64,000 nucleotides of DNA, taken from Gammaproteobacteria bacterium (GTDB lineage Bacteria; Pseudomonadota; Gammaproteobacteria; Steroidobacterales; Foliamicaceae). Made by a program: the position numbers and the translations under genes. A model generated the notes under the pieces. That model had not been told where the DNA came from, ran no database searches, and saw only the letters and a list, made by a program, of their open reading frames with translations. Of the stretch, positions 57,718-64,000 are shown piece after piece. Each line of letters begins with the position of its first letter. The stretch's first letter is position 1. The stretch covers positions 1-64,000 of the forward strand of contig JAPOTY010000006.1 of NCBI GenBank assembly GCA_026708965.1. Direction: 5' to 3'.

Positions 57718-58995
57718 ATGTTCATTATTTTCGCGCTGGTGCTGCTGGGCGCCATGGGCTTCAGCATCGTGCTGCCGTCCATCATGTTCGTTGCCGAGGA
57801 TTTCGGCGGCGGGGCGGCGATGGCGGGATGGATCGTGGCCAGCTATGCGATCGGACAACTGATCGCCACGCCCATCTGGGGACGGCTCAGCGACCGTTAC
57901 GGACGCAGGCTGATTCTGGCCGTTTGCTCGGCCTTCAGCATGATCGCTTTTCTCGGCCTGGCCTTTGCCTACGATGCGCTCACGCTGTTTCTGTCGCGTC
58001 TGGTTGGCGGGTTGGCGGGCGGCCTGTTTTCGGTGAGCCAGGCGTGGGTGGCCGACAGCACCACGCCGAAGAACCGCGCCCGGGGCATGGGCATCATGGG
58101 CGCGGGCATCAGCCTCGGTTTCATTCTGGGGCCGTTTGTGGGAGGGATGCTGGGAGGAGGCAGCGTGGACACGGCCAGCCTCTTGCGGCCGGGCCTCTTA
58201 GGAGCGGCGCTGGCCGGTGTCCTGCTGGTTGTGATTCTCCTGTTCATGCGCGAGAGCCTGCCTCCGGAAAAGCGCATGGCGGCGCAGCCCTTCAGCTCGG
58301 ATTTGCGCCAGTGGGGCGAGGTGAGCAGGCGCCCGGAAGTATCGCGCCTGCTGGTGGTCGGGCTGCTGTGGATGACCGCCGCGGGGATGTTCGAGGTGAT
58401 GATGCCCTTATGGGTGGGCGACCAGCTCGGATGGGGGCCTCGTCATGTGGGCGCCCAGTTCCTCTATCTGGGCCTGCTGGTGGCCTTGGTGCAGGGCTTT
58501 CTTGTTGGGCGCGTGTCCGGTCGTTTCGGCGAAGTTCCCGTGGTTGCCGCCGGGATTATTCTCTACGCCGCGGGCCTTATGGTGCTGGCCAATTTAGGCA
58601 CGGTGCCGGCCAGCGGCTATATCTCCGGGGCTGCCCAGGGCGAGGCGGGCACGTTGCCGATGTCGGCGGTGCTGGCCGACCTGTTCGGCCATCCCTGGCT
58701 GCTTTTGGGCCTGGGCGTGCTGGCTGGCGGCAACGCCCTGCTGGTGCCGAGCATCAGCAGCCTGGTCTCGAAGTACGCATCCGTTTCCGAGCGCGGCACG
58801 GTGCTGGGACTGTTTCAGTCGTCGCAGTGGGGGGGCCGAACCATAGCCCCTCCGATCGGCGGCTTCCTGTTCCAGGAGCAGGGCGCCAACGCCCCCCTTT
58901 ATGGTTCCGTGCTGGTTCTGTTCCCATGCCTTTTGGGACTGCTGCTATGGTTTGGCGGCTCGCGCGCGCAGCCGCGCAAGGAGGTTGAGACATGA
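57718..58995 (+). CDS. MFS transporter
   Basis: IVASYAIGQLIATPIWGRLSDRYGRRLILAVCSAFS, 12 TM pattern. Confidence 0.9.
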   Translation: MFIIFALVLLGAMGFSIVLPSIMFVAEDFGGGAAMAGWIVASYAIGQLIATPIWGRLSDRYGRRLILAVCSAFSMIAFLGLAFAYDALTLFLSRLVGGLAGGLFSVSQAWVADSTTPKNRARGMGIMGAGISLGFILGPFVGGMLGGGSVDTASLLRPGLLGAALAGVLLVVILLFMRESLPPEKRMAAQPFSSDLRQWGEVSRRPEVSRLLVVGLLWMTAAGMFEVMMPLWVGDQLGWGPRHVGAQFLYLGLLVALVQGFLVGRVSGRFGEVPVVAAGIILYAAGLMVLANLGTVPASGYISGAAQGEAGTLPMSAVLADLFGHPWLLLGLGVLAGGNALLVPSISSLVSKYASVSERGTVLGLFQSSQWGGRTIAPPIGGFLFQEQGANAPLYGSVLVLFPCLLGLLLWFGGSRAQPRKEVET

Positions 58996-60692
58996 ATAAT
59001 GAACCGCTCATCGTAAGCCGGCATTTCGTGAGCATCCGGGGGAAATACGGCCACCGCCAGGTCCACTACCGCCGCGCCGGCGATGGTCCCTGCTTGGTGC
59101 TGCTGCATCAGTCGCCCCAGTCCTCGCTGGAATACGTGGGGTTGATGAGGGACTGGGGCCGGCATTTCACCGTTATCGCTCCCGACACGCCGGGCTACGG
59201 CTCCTCGGACCCGATCGGGGGAGACGGGCTCGCCATGGCCGATTTCGCCGACTGCGTGGCCGAGTTCATCCGCGCGCTGGGCATCAGAAAGACCGGCCTT
59301 TACGGTTTCCATACCGGCGCCGCCATGGCGGTGGAAACAGCCGCCCGCCACCCGGACCTGATCACCGCGGTGGCCGTGAACGGCTACGGCGCATTCAACG
59401 AGGAGGAGCAGGCCGAGCTTCTGAAGAACTATCTGCCCGCCTTCGTGCCCGCCTTCGACGGCTCGCATCTGGCTTGGCTGTGGACGCGGCTGCGCCAGCA
59501 ATTGATGTTCTTTCCCTGGTACGACCTGCGCGCCTCCACGCGCATGAAATACGACCTGCCCCCGCCCGAGGGCCTGCAAGAGCAAGTGCTGGAATTCCTC
59601 CGCGCCGGCGACCATTACAGGACGGCCTATGCCTGCGCCTTCACGCATGACGGCGGCGAGGCGGTTGCCCAGCTCGCCGTGCCGGGCCTCGTGACGGCCT
59701 GGGTGGGAGACGTGCTCGCCTCGCAGCTGGAGCGCCTGCCGCCGCCGCCGGAAGGCGTGGCGGTTTATTCCTGTCCCACGCGGCAGTCGGCGCTGGACAA
59801 CTGCTTCGAGCTGCTTTCCGCGAATCCGGCGCCGGTGCCGCCGGCATCGCCGCCGGCGCAAGCGCTGGAAGGGCGCTTGTGGAGCGAGATGGTTGCGATT
59901 GCCGGCGGACAGGTGCGCGTTTACCGCAACACGGACGCGGACGGGACCACGGTGGTGGTGCAGCACGATGCCGCGGGATCGGGCCGAACGGTGCAGGAGC
60001 TTGCCGAATCCCTGATCGGCAGCCATCCCGTGCTGGCCGTGGAGCTGCCGGGACACGGCGATTCCGACAACACTATCGGCGAAGGCGACGTGAGCGTGGC
60101 CGACTACCGCGAAGCCCTGTTGCAGGTGCTGGATGCCCTGGGCCTCGATTCAGTCGCCGGCTACGGCGTCTGGGGCGGCGGCTCGGTGCTGCTGGACCTG
60201 GCGATCGCCCATCCGGGGCGGGTGCGGCGCCTAGTGGTGACCGGGCTGATCGACCACCCGCCGGAGGAGCAGTCCGACCTGCTCGCCAATTACACGCCGG
60301 AAATCAAGCCGCTGTGGCATGGCGGACACCTGCTCGAGGCTTGGCACATGATGCGCGATCAGGGCGTTTATTTTCCTTGGTATTCGCGCAAGGCCGCCAC
60401 GCAACTGAAGGGCGAGCCGTACCTGGATGCGGACATGGTGCATCGCCGCGTGGTGGAAGTGCTTCGGGCGCCGGTCATGTGGCGCAAGGCCTACCACGCG
60501 CATTTCCGCTACCGCACCGGCCGGCGCCTGGCCGATACGGCGATTCCGGTGCTGCTGGCCACTGCCGAATGGGATATGGCCCGCGAATTGAGCGAGCGCC
60601 TGGCGGGCGAGCACGCGCACTGCGAGGCCCTGTTGCTGCCGGACAACCCGGCGCAGTGGGGCGCGGCTGTCACTCCATTCCTGAGAGGATGA
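58992..60692 (+). CDS. Tandem alpha/beta-hydrolase-fold protein lacking Ser nucleophiles
   Basis: Two fold repeats: HYRRAGDGPCLVLLHQSPQSS...YGFHTGAAM and VVVQHDAAGSGRTVQEL...YGVWGGGSVLLDLA. Confidence 0.85.
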   Translation: MNNEPLIVSRHFVSIRGKYGHRQVHYRRAGDGPCLVLLHQSPQSSLEYVGLMRDWGRHFTVIAPDTPGYGSSDPIGGDGLAMADFADCVAEFIRALGIRKTGLYGFHTGAAMAVETAARHPDLITAVAVNGYGAFNEEEQAELLKNYLPAFVPAFDGSHLAWLWTRLRQQLMFFPWYDLRASTRMKYDLPPPEGLQEQVLEFLRAGDHYRTAYACAFTHDGGEAVAQLAVPGLVTAWVGDVLASQLERLPPPPEGVAVYSCPTRQSALDNCFELLSANPAPVPPASPPAQALEGRLWSEMVAIAGGQVRVYRNTDADGTTVVVQHDAAGSGRTVQELAESLIGSHPVLAVELPGHGDSDNTIGEGDVSVADYREALLQVLDALGLDSVAGYGVWGGGSVLLDLAIAHPGRVRRLVVTGLIDHPPEEQSDLLANYTPEIKPLWHGGHLLEAWHMMRDQGVYFPWYSRKAATQLKGEPYLDADMVHRRVVEVLRAPVMWRKAYHAHFRYRTGRRLADTAIPVLLATAEWDMARELSERLAGEHAHCEALLLPDNPAQWGAAVTPFLRG

Positions 60693-60697
60693 AACCA

Positions 60698-61627
60698 ATG
60701 AATACCGAATCGACGCTTAAACCCTTCGCTCCCGGCGATGTGTTCGCGGGGGCCACGCTGCTCAACGACCCGGAAGACGATCATGCGGGCCGCGGCCGCA
60801 TCATCCAGTACGATGCCGGCCTGAAAGAGAAAGGGGTGCTGTGGATCGATGACAGCACCCACTTGGTGGGCGGCCTTAAGTTCGATTCCAGCGGGGTGCT
60901 TTGGGCCTTCGACAGCAACGCCCACCTAGTGATCCGGGTCGATTCCAACGGCCGGCGGCTGCCGCGCCGGGATTTCGCCGCGCGCTCCTTCTCCAACGTG
61001 AATTTCGGGCTGCAAGGGCAGGTGTACTTGGCCGAGCACATGGTGGGATCGGAAATCCGGCTGCCGCTTCAAACTGTTCTTAAGAAAATGCCGGGCAGCG
61101 ACAGGCTGGGCGACGGCCATGTGTTCGAGTACAACGCCAACGGCGATTTAGTGGCCGAGCACGCCACCGAAACCCACGGCGGGATGGGCGGCTTTTTGGG
61201 AGTTACGCATTCAACGCTGGCGCCCGACGGCAAAACCTTGGTTTACACCTCCGAGACGGGCAAGCGCATCATGCGCTTTGATCTCGCGGCCTCGCGGCAG
61301 GGGGAAGACGTGCTGGCCTTGCCCGAGGAAGATCGCCGCGCCATGTGCTTTGCGGTGGGATACGCCCGCGACGGCGCGCTGCTGCACCTTTGCGGAAACG
61401 CCATTGATATTTTGAGCGATCAAGGCGAGCTGCTTCGCAAGGTGCCGCTTCCGGGCTTCGGCTGGGCCACGCTGTGCGTGTCGGCGGATGGCGAGCATGT
61501 GCTGGCCGGCAATTTCTTTACCGGCGATTGTTCGCGCGTGAACCTTGAAACCGGCGCGGTCGCCGCAACCGTGAACGTGGGCGTGGAGCGCTCGCTGGCC
61601 GGCATCGCGGAATTCCCCGGCGATTAG
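60698..61627 (+). CDS. SMP-30/gluconolactonase-like beta-propeller protein
   Basis: GGLKFDSSGVLWAFDSNAHLVIRVDSNGR, THSTLAPDGKTLVYTSETGKRIMRFDL; alternative ATG at 60689. Confidence 0.75.
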   Translation: MNTESTLKPFAPGDVFAGATLLNDPEDDHAGRGRIIQYDAGLKEKGVLWIDDSTHLVGGLKFDSSGVLWAFDSNAHLVIRVDSNGRRLPRRDFAARSFSNVNFGLQGQVYLAEHMVGSEIRLPLQTVLKKMPGSDRLGDGHVFEYNANGDLVAEHATETHGGMGGFLGVTHSTLAPDGKTLVYTSETGKRIMRFDLAASRQGEDVLALPEEDRRAMCFAVGYARDGALLHLCGNAIDILSDQGELLRKVPLPGFGWATLCVSADGEHVLAGNFFTGDCSRVNLETGAVAATVNVGVERSLAGIAEFPGD

Positions 61628-61670
61628 AAACGGCGGCGCTTCGGGTTCCTAGGAGCCAGGGTGTTGTTTC

Positions 61671-63446
61671 GTGATTGGGGTTGATGACAGGCTGGTCACG
61701 GCGGCCACGATGAAGTGGGTGCGGGTGGGCCTGATTGCCGGCATCCTCACGATGCCCATGACCATCCTGCTCTATTACGTGCTGGGGCTGGCGGTGGATG
61801 CCGCCTGGGAGGGCGCCAACCTGGTGCGCCAGTGGTTCGCGTTGCTTGCGGGCCTGGCGCTGCTGAAAGCCGCGCTCGCCTGGGTGTTTCGCACGGGGCA
61901 GTTCCGGGCGTCCAGCGAGGCCAAGCTGAATGTGCGCGACCGCATCCACAGGAAAGTGGCGGAGCTGGGCCCGGGCCTGCTCGGAAAGCGCCGCACCGGG
62001 GAAATCACAAATATCGCCACCGATGGCGTTGAGTACCTCGACTACTACTTCAGCGTTTATTTCGTGCAGATATGGGTGGCGATCGCGATACCGTTCATGT
62101 TGTGCGCGGCGATTTTCTGGATCGACTGGGTGGTGGGCCTGTGGATGCTGGCCGGCGTTCCGCTCACGCCGCTGTTCGTGGGATCGTCGGCGCGCGGCTT
62201 TAGGCGCATCAGCGCCCGGAACGAGGAGGTGAAGAACCGCAACAGCTCGCAGTATCTGGACTCGATCCAGGGCATGGCCACGCTCAAGATGTTCAATCAG
62301 GACGGAGTGCGCGGCGAGGCGATGGAAGCCGGCAACGAGGCGCAGCGCCGCGCCACCATGAAGCTGCTGGCGGTTGCCCAGTCGCAGTTTATTTTTCTGG
62401 AGCTGGGGTTTGCGCTGTTCTCCACGGCGGTGGCCATGGCGGTGGCTTTGTACCGTTATTCCGGCGGCCATATCACGCCCGGCGAAGCGGTTGCGGTGGT
62501 GCTCATCAGCTTGGAGTTCAGCCGCACTCTGCTGCTGATCGGCGAGTTCTTCTTTGCCGGGGCGCTGGGCCGGGAGGTGGCGCGCAAGGTGCGGGAATTT
62601 CTGGACGAGGTTCCGCTGGCGCGCAACCCGGGCAAGCAGGCGCCGAGGCGCTTGTCAGGCAAGGCGCCGCGCGTGATTCTTAAGGACGTTGCCTTTACCT
62701 ATCCCGGCGCGGACCGGCCAGCGGTGCGCGATTTCACCATGGAACTGAATCCGGGAGAGACGGTGGCCCTGGTGGGCCGCAGCGGTTCCGGGAAAACCAC
62801 CGTCACGAACCTGTTGCTGCGAACCTTGGATCCGCAGTCCGGCGAAATCCTTTATGACGGCATCCCGCAGCGGAATCTGCCGGTGGATGACATCCGCAAG
62901 CAAATCGCGCTGGTGCCGCAGGATCCCTTCCTGTTCTTCGGCAGCATCGCGGAGAATCTTCGCGTTGCTAGGGAAAACGCGACCGACGAGGAACTTGCCC
63001 GGGCGCTCAAGGGCGCCGAACTTTACGACTTCGTGCGGTCCACGCCGAAGCGGCTGGAAACGCGCGTGGGCGATCAAGGCATGGCGCTCAGCGCCGGTCA
63101 GGCGCAGCGCCTGGCCATTGCCCGCGCTTTGCTCAAGGATGCCCCCATTGTGATTCTCGACGAACCCACCTCGCAGATCGACGTGGAAACGGAAACCGCG
63201 CTGAATCAGGCCTTAAGGCGCCTGACCGCCGGCAAGGCGGTCCTGCTGATCGCCCACCGCCTCAGCACCATCGAGCAGGCCGACCGCATCGTGGTGATGG
63301 AGGGCGGCGCGGTGGCCGAAAGCGGTGCCCGCGAGGAACTGCTCGCCCGCGGCGGCATCTACGCCGGCATGATCCGCGCCAAACGCGAACTGGAAGGCCG
63401 GACGGGTTTTGCGCCCGCATCCGCAATGCCGGGGGCGCCCGCATGA
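61671..63446 (+). CDS. ABC transporter, fused permease/ATPase (CydD-like)
   Basis: GTG start; VALVGRSGSGKTTVTNLLLR Walker A, LSAGQAQRLAIARALLKDAPIVILDEPTSQID. Confidence 0.92.
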   Translation: MIGVDDRLVTAATMKWVRVGLIAGILTMPMTILLYYVLGLAVDAAWEGANLVRQWFALLAGLALLKAALAWVFRTGQFRASSEAKLNVRDRIHRKVAELGPGLLGKRRTGEITNIATDGVEYLDYYFSVYFVQIWVAIAIPFMLCAAIFWIDWVVGLWMLAGVPLTPLFVGSSARGFRRISARNEEVKNRNSSQYLDSIQGMATLKMFNQDGVRGEAMEAGNEAQRRATMKLLAVAQSQFIFLELGFALFSTAVAMAVALYRYSGGHITPGEAVAVVLISLEFSRTLLLIGEFFFAGALGREVARKVREFLDEVPLARNPGKQAPRRLSGKAPRVILKDVAFTYPGADRPAVRDFTMELNPGETVALVGRSGSGKTTVTNLLLRTLDPQSGEILYDGIPQRNLPVDDIRKQIALVPQDPFLFFGSIAENLRVARENATDEELARALKGAELYDFVRSTPKRLETRVGDQGMALSAGQAQRLAIARALLKDAPIVILDEPTSQIDVETETALNQALRRLTAGKAVLLIAHRLSTIEQADRIVVMEGGAVAESGAREELLARGGIYAGMIRAKRELEGRTGFAPASAMPGAPA

Positions 63447-64000
63447 GCCGACCCAAGGAAAGCAACGTTCGGATTATTTGGCGGCTTTTGAGCCACATGA
63501 GGCCCTTCGCCTGGATCATGGGCATTTCGCTGGCGGCGCGTGTGGCCAGGATCGTTTCGCAGGCGGCCGTGCTCGGCATCGCCGCGGCCAGCGTGGGCAT
63601 CTATGTTGCCGCCCACCAGCCAGGCGCGGTGATATGGGAGGTGATCTTCAACCAGGTGAAATGGATCGCGATTGCCGGGGCAATCGTTGGCGTTGCGTCC
63701 TATGCCGAGCAGTACACGGGGCACTACGTTGCGTTCCGCATCCTCGCGGCGCTGCGCAACCGCTTCTATTACGGCATGTTGCCGCTGGCGCCCGCCCGCA
63801 CCTCGCAATTGCAATCGGGCGACGCGGTCAGCCGGGTGATGTCGGATTGCCAGCGGATCGAACCCTTCTACGCGCACACAATCGCTCCGGCGGTGGCGGC
63901 CATCGTGGTGCCCGGGGCGATTCTGGCCTGGTGCTACATGCTCGATGCTTCGCTGGCGGCGGTGCTGGCGCCGTTCTATCTGGCCACCACCTTCCTGCTG
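63443..64000 (+). CDS. ABC transporter permease domain, second half-transporter, truncated by window end
   Basis: MSRPKESNVRIIWRLLSHMRPFAWIMGISLAARVARIVSQAAVLG; overlaps the upstream stop. Confidence 0.85.
   Translation, partial: MSRPKESNVRIIWRLLSHMRPFAWIMGISLAARVARIVSQAAVLGIAAASVGIYVAAHQPGAVIWEVIFNQVKWIAIAGAIVGVASYAEQYTGHYVAFRILAALRNRFYYGMLPLAPARTSQLQSGDAVSRVMSDCQRIEPFYAHTIAPAVAAIVVPGAILAWCYMLDASLAAVLAPFYLATTFLL

Noticed and set aside
57687-58988. 433-aa plus-strand ORF
   Set aside because: Frame-shifted shadow of the MFS gene 57718-58995, which has proper TM and MFS motifs.
58899-60056. 385-aa minus-strand ORF
   Set aside because: Antisense to the tandem hydrolase gene; composition typical of a shadow ORF.
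61518-62471. 317-aa minus-strand ORF
   Set aside because: Antisense to the ABC transporter gene, no motif.

Overview
GC-rich, gene-dense chromosomal window, probably from a gammaproteobacterium (inference from the ssb, miaB-phoH-ybeY-corC, lnt, folD and lpxH content). I found no rRNA, tRNA or CRISPR array by eye. Housekeeping genes alternate with accessory and catabolic blocks: ALDH/MFS/Rieske/FAD monooxygenase (12-17 kb), MFS/flavin monooxygenase/SDR (41-45 kb), a transhydroxylase-like molybdoenzyme pair (46.5-50.3 kb) and FAD monooxygenase/MFS/tandem alpha-beta hydrolase/SMP-30 (56-61.6 kb). The most notable observations are: (1) an apparent GPP34 (GOLPH3/Vps74-like)-cytochrome P450 fusion with a non-canonical I-helix, followed by a site-2-protease-like M50 gene, lying between the two halves of an RND efflux system that also carries a CYP51-like P450; (2) a Cpx-like two-component system whose sensor has almost no periplasmic domain, with three GTAAC repeats at exact 10-bp period upstream and a divergent 38-aa hydrophobic ORF in the position cpxP occupies in E. 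coli; (3) a tandem alpha/beta-hydrolase protein with neither serine nucleophile; (4) a 30-bp intergenic repeat in three identical copies, each between convergent genes; (5) a VapBC-like module with a promoter/operator palindrome predicting a near-leaderless transcript, plus a possible second vapC scar; (6) a compact two-gene restriction-modification candidate; (7) remnants of an FGE-like gene, an SDH-type serine protease and insertion sequences. All calls come from reading motifs; no database search was run.
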